Below are positions 7,536 through 15,282 of a stretch of 18,682 nucleotides of DNA, in pieces. The stretch is from an uncultured Oscillospiraceae bacterium (lineage in GTDB: Bacteria; Bacillota; Clostridia; Oscillospirales; Acutalibacteraceae), in the NCBI GenBank assembly GCA_959596515.1, contig CAUFXR010000046.1, forward strand, positions 1-18,682. Reading direction: 5' to 3'. Numbering within the stretch: the first letter of the stretch is position 1; the number at the start of each line of letters is the position of its first letter. The notes under the pieces are model-generated. The model worked only from the letters and a program-made list of their open reading frames with translations. It searched no databases and was not told the origin of the DNA. The position numbers and the translations under genes were made by a program.

Positions 7536-8360
7536 TTACATTTTGTCCATAAGCATCCTTAGATATTCCGCTACCCCATCCTCCGTATTGGGTCCTATGA
7601 TTTGATCCGCCGCGGCTTTGACTTCTGGCGAAGCGTTTCCAACGGCGCAACCTACATCCGCCGCTATCAGCATATCTACGTCGTTTCCGTTGTCGCCAAA
7701 GGCCACTATCCTTCCGGCCCCCAGCATTTCCTTCAGCCGCAACACCGCCAAGCTTTTGCTGGCCTGACTGCTGAACACCTCCAAAAAGTACACATCTTCG
7801 TAATTATCGTGGTAAAAAGCTGCCTTGAGCCCCGGGATTTTTTGAATTTCCCGGTATAAAGGCTCCACGATCTCTTTTTCATCCATCATGGTAAAATAAA
7901 TGGGGACATCCTTTGGGGTCAAAACCAGATCTCTCTGCTCAAATCGCTTGTAAGCTTTGCCCTTTCGCTCTTGGCAGAAACGCTCCTCAACCATATGGCC
8001 GAACCGCTCATAGGAAACGCAAATTTCATTGTCCTCCAGGGTGTATAGAAACGGCATCCGCCCGGCCTGTCGGTAAACTCGAAGGGCTTCAGACGCGGTC
8101 TCATAAGACATTGGTGCGCTCCCGACAAACTGTTCATTCTGAAAGTCGTAAAACACCGCACCGTTTAACAAGATTCCTGGGAGCTCCAGCTTTAAATTGG
8201 AAAGGACCTCGCAGGCTGTAGCCGGAGACCGTGCGGTAGCCACGGTAAACAGCATTCCTTTTTGAATCAGTCGATTTAAAAGATCAGCGGATGCCTCACT
8301 GACTTTCTTTTCCGGAGTCAGCAATGTGCCATCTAGATCTGATACGTATAACGTTTTCAT
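7536..8360 (-). CDS. Cof-type HAD-IIB family phosphatase
   Basis: A 274-residue HAD superfamily hydrolase of the Cof/YidA class, expected to remove phosphate from small phosphorylated metabolites; the substrate cannot be read from sequence. Motif I is D8-L-D10-G-T12 (nucleophile and acid/base aspartates), motif II is around T40-A-T-A-R-S, K202 is the motif III lysine, and motif IV is GDNGNDVDML (222-231), which binds Mg2+. The residues between about 80 and 200 form the C2B cap. AAGGAG lies 5-6 bases before the ATG, directly next to the T-run of the upstream hairpin at 8378-8411. Confidence 0.95.
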   Translation of the reverse strand: MKTLYVSDLDGTLLTPEKKVSEASADLLNRLIQKGMLFTVATARSPATACEVLSNLKLELPGILLNGAVFYDFQNEQFVGSAPMSYETASEALRVYRQAGRMPFLYTLEDNEICVSYERFGHMVEERFCQERKGKAYKRFEQRDLVLTPKDVPIYFTMMDEKEIVEPLYREIQKIPGLKAAFYHDNYEDVYFLEVFSSQASKSLAVLRLKEMLGAGRIVAFGDNGNDVDMLIAADVGCAVGNASPEVKAAADQIIGPNTEDGVAEYLRMLMDKM

Positions 8361-8377
8361 AGTAACTCCTTGAAAAA

Positions 8378-8411
8378 GGCCGACGGAAGAGAAACAATCT
8401 GCCGTCGGACC
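8378..8411 (-). terminator. Hairpin with T-run between the MBL gene and the HAD gene
   Basis: CCGACGG (8380-8386) pairs with CCGTCGG (8402-8408). On the minus strand the stem is followed by GCCTTTTTC, and the HAD ribosome binding site starts only about 2 bases later. It should end MBL-gene transcripts, and could act as a leaky terminator before the HAD gene. Confidence 0.75.
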
Positions 8412-8447
8412 TTTTATTTGATTGATACAGTTTCTTTCTCTCCATCT

Positions 8448-9785
8448 TCATTCAGCGCGGGATCGGGAAGGCGTTTCATCTCCATCGCAGAAGCACCCCC
8501 GGTCCGACTGGAAAGAAATCACATAGATACCGCATCCGGAATCCCGGGAACCGCCCGTCACCTTGGGACACCGTAGGGTCATCGCGCCCTTTTCGCAAAT
8601 TTCCCAGCAGTAAGCAGTCCGATTACAACAGCTTCCCTTTTCCTGGAACCAGGCACAAGCGGCGTTGTTGGAACAGTGTTTAATTCCCTCATCCTCCGCC
8701 CATTCCATACAGACACCGCCGCCAGCGTGATAATCCCCATTGGAAATTAAAATATGGGATTTCAAAATGTCTTTGAACAAATGCGACCAGCTACTGGCAG
8801 TACCGTGATGAGGCGCTTTAAAAATATAATAAGCGTCATAAAGATCCTCCGAGATTTGATCAAAGGTTTCTGGAGTCGCGTCACCGGTCATAATAATATC
8901 ATCCAGGCTTGCTTCCCGGGTTCTGTGGTTTTGAAACACAATACTGGCCATATTCTGGGCATTGGCGTATTCTTCCCGCACAACTGGACGACTCAAGACC
9001 TCGATAATATTCTGCGCCGCCGGGATCAGCTGCAAACTGGGCGCCATAGCCTCAATTGTATCCAGAAGCTTTTTGCAGCGGGAAAGGGATTCCTCCATAT
9101 CTCCCAGATATCCCCGGTTCTGAGGGGCCGTCAACTGGCACAGCCGCAGATATTCTCCACAGAATTCGTTCTTTAAGGTCAGAAACTCCGGCGCGCCTCT
9201 GCCCAAAAAAGGAGAGGAGAGACATACATCCAACTCATCCACGATTTCGGTAAACAGAGGGGAAAACGGATAGTCTCCGGCAGTGGGCCACAAAACATCA
9301 TAGGTAACGCCCTCAAAATCAAACTGAGATCCTCTGCTCAGGGAATATACATTGCCGATTCCAAGAGCGTAATGAAGACGTTCAAAAATTCGCAGAGCAC
9401 TGACGCTCATCTGAGAATATTCGCTCTGGCGACTTAAAAAAGCGAACACATAAAGGGCAAACTCGATGAGTAAGGCTCTTCCCTCTTGATTGACAGAGGC
9501 GGCAGGCACAAACACCCGATGAAAAAATCCGTGATCCCGCTTTAACAAATAGCGCAGGCCGCTCATATGATCCCGGTGAAAATGGGTCAGTAGAAAAGCG
9601 CGCTCCTTGGCATCGAAATACCGGGGAACAATATTATTTTCCACATAATCTGTAACCTCCATATCCGACTCCCGGATTTTTACATTCATAGACCCACAGT
9701 CTACCATCAGGATATTTCCTTCCAGGCTTCCCAAGACCGTACATTCCCCAAATTCCAGGTTATGCATTTCCAGCCAATCCAACAC
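8448..9785 (-). CDS. Metallo-beta-lactamase-fold hydrolase with cysteine-rich C-terminal region
   Basis: A protein of about 445 residues with an MBL fold resembling the ComEC-type group. Numbered from the GTG at 9791, the metal motif is THFHRDH (H70, H72, D74, H75), preceded by VDCGS (30-34); later motifs are MTGDAT (D303) and KAPHHGTASSW (H328/H329). The substrate is unknown. The last 90 residues carry 11 cysteines (about C361 to C435), some adjacent, perhaps a second metal or zinc-binding unit. Start choice is unclear: GTG at 9791 touches AGGGAG, so GTG at 9785 (5-base spacing) or TTG at 9782 (8-base spacing) is more likely. No signal peptide or membrane helix is visible, so it should be cytosolic. 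It is separated from the MORN gene by about 390 bases, with its own terminator downstream. Confidence 0.88.
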   Translation of the reverse strand: MLDWLEMHNLEFGECTVLGSLEGNILMVDCGSMNVKIRESDMEVTDYVENNIVPRYFDAKERAFLLTHFHRDHMSGLRYLLKRDHGFFHRVFVPAASVNQEGRALLIEFALYVFAFLSRQSEYSQMSVSALRIFERLHYALGIGNVYSLSRGSQFDFEGVTYDVLWPTAGDYPFSPLFTEIVDELDVCLSSPFLGRGAPEFLTLKNEFCGEYLRLCQLTAPQNRGYLGDMEESLSRCKKLLDTIEAMAPSLQLIPAAQNIIEVLSRPVVREEYANAQNMASIVFQNHRTREASLDDIIMTGDATPETFDQISEDLYDAYYIFKAPHHGTASSWSHLFKDILKSHILISNGDYHAGGGVCMEWAEDEGIKHCSNNAACAWFQEKGSCCNRTAYCWEICEKGAMTLRCPKVTGGSRDSGCGIYVISFQSDRGCFCDGDETPSRSRAE

Positions 9786-9791
9786 ACTCAC

Positions 9792-10147
9792 TCCCTATTT
9801 TTCGGAACTTTACAAACTCGCCTAATTAAGACGGGCAATCCAGCGCTTTTTCAGGTCATCAAGCTGACTCTATTTTGACTCATTGCTGGTGATTCGATTT
9901 GCGGCGTCATGGTTTCAAACGCTATATTTCCTACTAAATAACGCGGCTCGCTAACCCTCACAATGTGCCCATACACTTTTCCGTTCTCAAATGAAACAGA
10001 TACTACACAAAACAGATTTTAAAATTCAAAACATTACTCTAACTGTTAGCCGATTATTTCCTTGTCTTTCTCCATATTTGCAGACAAAATTTTTCCAGAC
10101 GGTATTCAAAGCTTTAATTTTCTAAAATATATAAGAGTATAAATCCA
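9792..10147. other. Intergenic region between the MBL and MORN genes
   Basis: No convincing gene. The MORN gene terminator lies at its right end. The MBL gene probably has its own promoter here; the best candidate I can see is weak, TTGAAT (10029-10024), 18-bp spacer, TAGTAT (10005-10000) on the minus strand, which would leave a leader of about 200 bases. Confidence 0.4.
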
Positions 10148-10151
10148 TAGA

Positions 10152-10177
10152 AAAGGGCAGGCTCTCGCCCGCCCTTT
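10152..10177 (-). terminator. Probable terminator of the MORN-repeat gene
   Basis: AAAGGGC (10152-10158) pairs with GCCCTTT (10171-10177) just after the MORN stop codon. Inner GC/GC pairs support the stem. The T-tract on the minus strand is short (GCCCTTTTCT), so the terminator may be weak. Confidence 0.7.
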
Positions 10178-10181
10178 CGGC

Positions 10182-13082
10182 TTACTGATACCAATATTCA
10201 ATTCCGTTTTCGAAAACAAGATGACGTAAGCCCGTAAAGCCGACCGGCCCCATAAAGAATTTTCCTTCAACAATGGTGCCATCGTTTTGATACAGCACGC
10301 CACGCCCCGCCGGAACTCCATTGACAAACTCGCCGGTATATCTGTGATCGCCCCGCAAAATCGTACCGCGGCCATTGGGCAGGCCGTTTTTCAGAATTCC
10401 GGTATAAATTCCGCCGCAAACCGAAAGCTCGATTCCATATTCCGGACCTTTGCGGTATGCCTCATAATCCGGATTTTCCAGATTTTCCGGTAGCAAAGGC
10501 ATTTTTTTCGGCGCCACCTGCATACTTTTTGCCAGCACGCCATCCTGATACAGACCTTCCTCCACCTTTTCGCCATAAGAATTATACCGGCATCCCATGC
10601 CGCCGGGCTTTCCATTTTTCATAAAGCCCTCAAAGGCTAAATAGGGCTTTCCATCTGAAAGGGCGTACCGTTTTTCATACCGCAGGACACCATCCTGATA
10701 CACACACTCCGCCTGTACCCGGCCTTCCTGAATCTCATTGATTCTGCCATGCATCCGGTTTTGACGGAATTCACCCGCATATCTGGGCACTCCGTTTTCA
10801 TACAAGACCCCTAGGCCCTCCCGGTTGCTGCCTACGAAGCCGCCCCGATAAGTAACCTCGCCGTTTTGATATTCTACACCCTGACCCTCAAATTGATTGT
10901 GGGAGAACTCTCCCTCGTATACTTTCTCCCCGTTGGAAAAATACCTGCCCTGGCCCTGGAACTCATCGTTCTCCCAATGGCCCTCATATACCAGGTTACC
11001 GCCAGCGTCGTAGCCAGAAAGCCAACCCACCGGTTTCCCATCCAGAAAGTTTCCTTCATACCGGCCGCCTCCGGGAAAATAACGGCATCCTTTACCGCTG
11101 TACACCCCGTTTTCAAAGCCGCCCGCATACAGCTTAACTCCATTTTTACTGTATTCCACAGCCTGTCCGTCTACAGCACCGCTATGGAACTGGCCTTTGA
11201 TCACGTGGCCATCCTCCCGGTACCAGACACCTTCGCCGTTCCAGGCGTTTTCCGCCCATTTCCCCGTATAACGGACCTGGCCGTTTTGATCATATTCGGT
11301 ACCGGTACCGCTACGCTTGCCATTAACAAAACCGCCGGAGTATAACAGGGTTCCATCCTGATCCACTAAGGTGCCCTTTAACTGCTGGACGCCGTTCCTC
11401 CACTGGCCGATAAAGAGAGAGCTGTCCTCCGGCTGGAAGGAAACTCCAGCCCCATTCCGTTTGCCATCCTCAAAATATCCAGCGTAAACCAAACCTTTTT
11501 CTTTGGACAGCAAAGCGCCTGGTCCTACCGGACTATCCTGATCCCAAAAACCAGCGTAACAAGAGCCATTGCTTGCTTTGAAGGAAGCGCCCATACCGTT
11601 TCGGCGGTTCTCTTTCCAATCTCCGGCGTAACACAGCTTACCTGATTTATAATAATAGGTACCAAATCCGTCTCTTTGGTCGTGCAGATAATCACCTTCA
11701 AAGGCGGTATGGCCATCCATCATGGCGGTACGGCCTCTGCCCTCCCGCAAGCCATCCTCTACGTCACCAAAGTAATAGTAACATTCCTCGGGAGACACAC
11801 AAATGCTCATTTTTCCCATAGAGATATAAGGACAGCCATTCATCACGCCATTGCACAGTTCCTTCAGATCTCCCTTTTCCTCATAGGGCGTCTCCGTGCC
11901 GCCTTCCTCCTGGGCAACCACTTCTTTTACGGTGGGCGGCGCAATCCTGTCGCTGGCGGTATATGTATCGGCGCTCATCGGCTTTACCGCCACATGATAG
12001 CGCCGGGGCGATGGTTTCTCCTCAGCCGAAGCCGAAAGCGGCTGCGCCGCGGAAACACTTTCCGGCGATTGTTCAGAATCTTCTGGCTCTCTACCTTCTA
12101 CCCGGTCGTACTGGTAAGCCGGTTCTTCCTGAGCCGCCGTTCCTTTCGGCGCATCCGGCACAACCGCGGCCGGCTTCTCCTCTGGCTTAGGATCTTGATA
12201 AGGGTATTCGTATTCCTCTGTATATTTGACCCCGGATTCCTGCTGTTCCGGTTCCTCATTGTACTTTTCAAAAGCCGAATCCCCGGCGCCCCATTCGTAG
12301 GAGTTATCCCCTGGCTTTTCCGGTTCAGATTTCTGAGAGGCCAGGGTGAAGCCGCTTTCCCGGTCCGGCTTATCCTCATCCTGAGGCTCAGTACTTCCAG
12401 CCTGCGCGCCGATGTTTTCCTGAAATACGGTTTGCGGGGCGTTTCCGCCGCCTCGCTGATATTCTTCCAGCAGGGCTTCCCGTTTCTGAGCCAGCTCTTT
12501 TTCACAGTAATAAAAATCTCCCGACTGGCTCCGGACAGTCAGCTCCGGAACCGCCAGCTGATTGGACAAAAAGCTCTCCGCCTCGGGGCTCTCAGGAACC
12601 CGGCAGGGATACAGGGTCTGGGCATCATCGTACCGTCCAGCCTTCAGCTCCCGAAGCAAAAGGACGCCGTTTTCTCCCGGCTCTAATATTTCCATGGGCT
12701 GCTGCCGCAAACGGGGAGAATAATAATCCGTCCGCTTCCAATGATGCTCCCGATCATAATAAGTGATTTTAATAATCTTTTTGTTTTCATCTTGAGTCAA
12801 AATGTGGTAACCGCCCCCAGCATCCGGTTCGCTGATTTCCACCTGACGAAAACCTTCCAGCTTCTTCCATTTCAAGGGCTGGCCTTGTTCCATTGAATAG
12901 GCATAACGGTAAGAAACACCGTCAGCCTCCTTGACCACTTTATTCTTTTGGCGCTTGCCGCCTGAGGTAAAGTAGTCCTTTCGCACGTCATAAAGTCCAT
13001 CATGATATAACAAAGCGCCGTCGTATTTTCGATAATAGACGGTGTATAGGTTTTGAATCTGCTGTTCCATGAGTTCTGCCAT
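10182..13082 (-). CDS. Large MORN-repeat protein with unrecognised N-terminal domain
   Basis: A 966-residue protein without signal peptide or membrane helix, so probably cytosolic. Residues 1-210 form a domain I do not recognise, rich in Tyr, Lys and aromatic residues (LYTVYYRKYDGALLYHDG). Residues about 211-430 are a low-complexity linker rich in Glu, Pro, Ser and Gln. Residues about 440-960 hold roughly 20 MORN-type repeats of about 23 residues, following YxGxWxxGxxxGxGxxY with degenerate copies late in the array (for example YAGDWKENRRNGMG, YEGHWENDEFQGQG, YTGEFVNGVPAGRG). MORN arrays make an elongated beta-solenoid and are associated with lipid or protein binding. The ribosome binding site before the ATG is weak (GTGGGGG). 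A promoter overlaps the end of the cohesin-like gene upstream. Function is unknown; a scaffold role next to the surface protein is inference. Confidence 0.92.
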   Translation of the reverse strand: MAELMEQQIQNLYTVYYRKYDGALLYHDGLYDVRKDYFTSGGKRQKNKVVKEADGVSYRYAYSMEQGQPLKWKKLEGFRQVEISEPDAGGGYHILTQDENKKIIKITYYDREHHWKRTDYYSPRLRQQPMEILEPGENGVLLLRELKAGRYDDAQTLYPCRVPESPEAESFLSNQLAVPELTVRSQSGDFYYCEKELAQKREALLEEYQRGGGNAPQTVFQENIGAQAGSTEPQDEDKPDRESGFTLASQKSEPEKPGDNSYEWGAGDSAFEKYNEEPEQQESGVKYTEEYEYPYQDPKPEEKPAAVVPDAPKGTAAQEEPAYQYDRVEGREPEDSEQSPESVSAAQPLSASAEEKPSPRRYHVAVKPMSADTYTASDRIAPPTVKEVVAQEEGGTETPYEEKGDLKELCNGVMNGCPYISMGKMSICVSPEECYYYFGDVEDGLREGRGRTAMMDGHTAFEGDYLHDQRDGFGTYYYKSGKLCYAGDWKENRRNGMGASFKASNGSCYAGFWDQDSPVGPGALLSKEKGLVYAGYFEDGKRNGAGVSFQPEDSSLFIGQWRNGVQQLKGTLVDQDGTLLYSGGFVNGKRSGTGTEYDQNGQVRYTGKWAENAWNGEGVWYREDGHVIKGQFHSGAVDGQAVEYSKNGVKLYAGGFENGVYSGKGCRYFPGGGRYEGNFLDGKPVGWLSGYDAGGNLVYEGHWENDEFQGQGRYFSNGEKVYEGEFSHNQFEGQGVEYQNGEVTYRGGFVGSNREGLGVLYENGVPRYAGEFRQNRMHGRINEIQEGRVQAECVYQDGVLRYEKRYALSDGKPYLAFEGFMKNGKPGGMGCRYNSYGEKVEEGLYQDGVLAKSMQVAPKKMPLLPENLENPDYEAYRKGPEYGIELSVCGGIYTGILKNGLPNGRGTILRGDHRYTGEFVNGVPAGRGVLYQNDGTIVEGKFFMGPVGFTGLRHLVFENGIEYWYQ

Positions 13083-13140
13083 TTTTTAGCCCCCACTGTA
13101 CGGTGTTGGTAGTTTGATCCGGAATTCTTACTTACTCTTT

Positions 13141-13169
13141 ATCATATAATAAAGCTGCGGGTTTTACAA
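13141..13169 (-). promoter_or_regulatory. Candidate promoter of the MORN-repeat gene
   Basis: Minus strand: TTGTAA (13169-13164), 17-bp spacer, TATGAT (13146-13141), about 60 bases before the MORN start. The -35 hexamer contains the TAA stop of the cohesin-like gene. Confidence 0.6.
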
Positions 13170-13970
13170 GGTTTTTTCCCGATTTTCAGAACCATTCCCA
13201 TTGGAATTTTGGGACTTTTTTCTATTTTTCACCACTACGGCTACAAGAGCCGCCAGGATCACTACCAGCGCCGCCAGAAGTCCCATCTGCAAAACCGCCG
13301 GCAATCCGGAAATCACATTGCTTTCCCGATGGGTTCCGGTGACCATCAAAACGGAGGATGAAGTGGTTTCCTTTTCGGAAGCCTTTGACGATTTTGTTCC
13401 GGACTTTGAGGAACTAGCCTTGGATGAACTTGTCCTGCCGGAAGCTTTAGAGGCTGTAGTTTTCACAGCTGTTCCCGTAACAGCGCCGGAAGCGAATTCC
13501 AGGCTCCAGCTTTCCGTCTCTCCGGTCAGCTTATTCGTCATCGCTAAAGCTGTTGTTCCGGAAAAATCCGATTCCAGCGTTCTGAACCTCAGGATGGCCA
13601 TGTCCAGCTCCTCCCTCATCACGTCGTTGTCCTCCGCCAGATAGATGATCGAAAGCAAACCGGTATCCTCGATCATCTCAAAAGTTCCATTGAAGCGGTC
13701 AGACAAAATTTTACTGCTGGAAAATTCCAAGGCCTGGGGATCATAACGGATCTCGATTCGGTAGGAATCCAAAATCCGGGTTTCATCCGGTGTAAAATGA
13801 AGCTGTACCTCAAAAAGCTTGTCAGAGGTCAATCCATTTTCCTCCGGCGACAAAGAAAGCTCACCGGGCTGTATTTCTAAGGCGCCGACATTGCCGGCAA
13901 AGAAAATCAGGCATAGAAAGAACGCAAGAACCGTTTTCCACCCTCTGCCGGAATTACCTGTCCTTTTCAT
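13164..13970 (-). CDS. Single-pass surface protein with cohesin-like ectodomain
   Basis: A 268-residue protein starting at the ATG at 13970 (GAGG about 8 bases upstream); an upstream ATG at 14006 lacks a site. Residues 1-30 form a signal peptide with a likely cut after VGA. Residues about 31-165 look like a cohesin/carbohydrate-binding-type beta sandwich (FEVQLHF, SYRIEIRYDPQALEF, LSIIYLAED, ILRFRTL), the pattern of bacterial cohesin-domain proteins. A Ser/Thr/Lys/Ala-rich linker spans about 168-206, followed by a membrane helix at about 226-248 and a basic, polar cytoplasmic tail. The topology is therefore ectodomain outside and a short tail inside. The cohesin call is by pattern only; no dockerin-bearing partner is in the window, so a cellulosome role should not be assumed. 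The MORN gene follows 81 bases downstream. Confidence 0.75.
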   Translation of the reverse strand: MKRTGNSGRGWKTVLAFFLCLIFFAGNVGALEIQPGELSLSPEENGLTSDKLFEVQLHFTPDETRILDSYRIEIRYDPQALEFSSSKILSDRFNGTFEMIEDTGLLSIIYLAEDNDVMREELDMAILRFRTLESDFSGTTALAMTNKLTGETESWSLEFASGAVTGTAVKTTASKASGRTSSSKASSSKSGTKSSKASEKETTSSSVLMVTGTHRESNVISGLPAVLQMGLLAALVVILAALVAVVVKNRKKSQNSNGNGSENREKTL

Positions 13971-13988
13971 ACAAACGCCTCGCTTCTC

Positions 13989-14018
13989 TTGAACTTTTGC
14001 TCTCATTTATGGTATCAT
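13989..14018 (+). promoter_or_regulatory. Candidate promoter of the MscS gene
   Basis: Plus strand: TTGAAC (13989-13994), 18-bp spacer, TATCAT (14013-14018). Transcription would begin about 70 bases before the channel gene. It crosses the start region of the divergent cohesin-like gene's leader. Confidence 0.5.
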
Positions 14019-14053
14019 AACGCCAATAGAGCCGCTTTACAATATATGGCTAT

Positions 14054-14082
14054 ATCATAGCACAGAAACCGATACGGAACAA
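14054..14082 (-). promoter_or_regulatory. Candidate promoter of the cohesin-like gene
   Basis: Minus strand: TTGTTC (14082-14077), 17-bp spacer, TATGAT (14059-14054), giving a leader of about 75 bases. Its -35 lies just beside the ribosome binding site of the divergent MscS gene. Confidence 0.6.
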
Positions 14083-14096
14083 TAAGGAGGAGAAAA

Positions 14097-14954
14097 ATGC
14101 TACAGTTTTTGACAACATCATCTCAATCTCCCGAGGAACTTGCTTCCCACTTCAGCTCCTTTTGGGATTCCTTTTTAGCATGGGGTAAATCTTATCTTCC
14201 CCGGCTGATCGCAGCCATCGTGATCCTGCTGGTAGGCTGGTATTTGGTAAAATGGATCTGCCGTTCCGTAAAAAAAGCCATGTCCCGCGGAAAAACCGAC
14301 GCGGGTGTGACATCTTTTGTGAATTCCGCTTTAAAAATCTGTCTGTGGATCGTCCTGCTTTTGGTAGTGGCCGCGCAGCTTGGTTTTCAAATCAATTCCA
14401 TCATCGCCGCTCTAGGCGCCGCCGCGGTAGCCATCGCTCTGGCGGTAAAGGACAGCCTTTCCAATGTCGCCAGCGGAATCCTAATCATTATCACCAAGCC
14501 ATTTAAGGTGGGCGATTATATCGCCATTGAGGGACTGGAAGGCACTGTCTATAAAATCGAGCTAATGTTTACTACCCTGGTCACCGCAGACAATAAAAAC
14601 GTTATCCTTCCCAATTCTCGGGTATCTTCCAATAACGTGGTAAATTATACCGCGCAGGAAACCCGAAGGCTGGACCTGAATTTTTCTATCGGATATCACG
14701 ATGATATTCAGCAAGCTAAGGCTATCCTTCAAAAACTGATTGACCAGGATCCCAGAGTAGTCCGCCGGGAAGACAGCATTATCGGCGTCTTCAGCCAAGA
14801 TGAGAGCTGCGTGACGTTAGCCTTAAAGGTATGGTGTAATACCGCAGACTACTGGGATCTCCATTACGCGCTGGAGGAACAGGTAAAGCTGGCCTTCGAT
14901 CAGGCCGGCATCACGATTCCTCATCCTCAAATGGATGTGCATTTGGTTCCTTGA
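14097..14954 (+). CDS. mscS: MscS family small-conductance mechanosensitive channel
   Basis: Forms a heptameric membrane channel that opens under membrane tension to release solutes during osmotic down-shock. It has 285 residues, almost the length of E. coli MscS. Three membrane helices are visible: about 35-53, 75-95 and the glycine/alanine-rich pore helix 103-130 (IIAALGAAAVAIALAVKD). The beta domain follows with KPFKVGDYI (134-142), EGTVYKIELMFTTL (148-161) and the family motif LPNS (171-174). AAGGAGG lies 7 bases before the ATG. It is transcribed alone, divergent from the cohesin-like gene, and ends before the terminator at 15127-15168. A perfect palindrome GATGAGCTCATC begins at its stop codon (14953-14964). 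Confidence 0.96.
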   Translation: MLQFLTTSSQSPEELASHFSSFWDSFLAWGKSYLPRLIAAIVILLVGWYLVKWICRSVKKAMSRGKTDAGVTSFVNSALKICLWIVLLLVVAAQLGFQINSIIAALGAAAVAIALAVKDSLSNVASGILIIITKPFKVGDYIAIEGLEGTVYKIELMFTTLVTADNKNVILPNSRVSSNNVVNYTAQETRRLDLNFSIGYHDDIQQAKAILQKLIDQDPRVVRREDSIIGVFSQDESCVTLALKVWCNTADYWDLHYALEEQVKLAFDQAGITIPHPQMDVHLVP

Positions 14955-15126
14955 TGAGCTCATCCGCAGAACGAAAGAAAGCGCTGCCCGCTTTCGAGAA
15001 TCCTTGATTCGTTCGCTAGCTTCACGACTGAAACAAGTAGGCTTTGGTAAGTAGGCTTTGGTTTGCCGGGAAGGTATCTCTCCGCCGCAACTTTTTTGAC
15101 AAGGGAATAAACAGCACGGTAACACT
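14955..15126. other. Intergenic region after mscS
   Basis: No gene seen. It contains a hairpin GAAAGCG/CGCTTTC (14977-14995, 5-base loop) and a tandem 14-bp duplication at 15035-15062. The region from 15169 to 15282, beyond the terminator, is AT-rich with nothing I can name. Confidence 0.5.
15035..15062. repeat. Tandem duplication, 2 x 14 bp
   Basis: AAGTAGGCTTTGGT occurs twice head to tail (15035-15048 and 15049-15062) with no mismatch. It lies in noncoding DNA and looks like a recent slippage event. Confidence 0.95.
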
Positions 15127-15168
15127 AAACGGCGGCTCCCATTCCCAGCCGGCCGCCGCCGTTTTTTC
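15127..15168. terminator. Shared terminator between convergent mscS and GHL10 genes
   Basis: AAACGGCGGC (15127-15136) pairs perfectly with GCCGCCGTTT (15155-15164). The plus strand continues with a run of six T (15162-15167), a strong terminator for mscS. On the minus strand the T-tract is weaker (CCGTTTAGTGTT), so it is a poorer stop for the hydrolase gene. Confidence 0.88.
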
Positions 15169-15282
15169 TATGTGCCTTTTTAAACAAAATCCAACAGGAT
15201 CCTTGCCCTTTTAAATAGCGATCCGAAACAGAAAGTTTTAAAAATAGTCTCTGGGGTGCCAGGTGATAAAGCTTTTCCTTCC

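Noticed and set aside
6619..7605. Plus-strand open frame of 328 codons
   Set aside because: It is antisense to thyX and tmk, both unmistakable by motifs, and has no ribosome binding site or recognisable domain.
7447..7650. N-terminal extension of ThyX by 68 residues
   Set aside because: It covers the thyX promoter and the end of the HAD gene; GGGAGG supports the TTG at 7446.
10182..11770. Repeated DNA pattern that could suggest a CRISPR or tandem DNA array
   Set aside because: The periodicity is about 69 bases in frame and varies at DNA level; it is protein-level MORN repetition.
11676..12686. Plus-strand open frame of 336 codons rich in Arg, Phe and Leu
   Set aside because: It mirrors the MORN protein linker and repeats; its composition is the shadow of the biased codons on the other strand.
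13164..13970. Cellulosome component
   Set aside because: The ectodomain resembles cohesin, but there is no dockerin, scaffoldin array or cellulase nearby, so only a cohesin-like surface protein is claimed.
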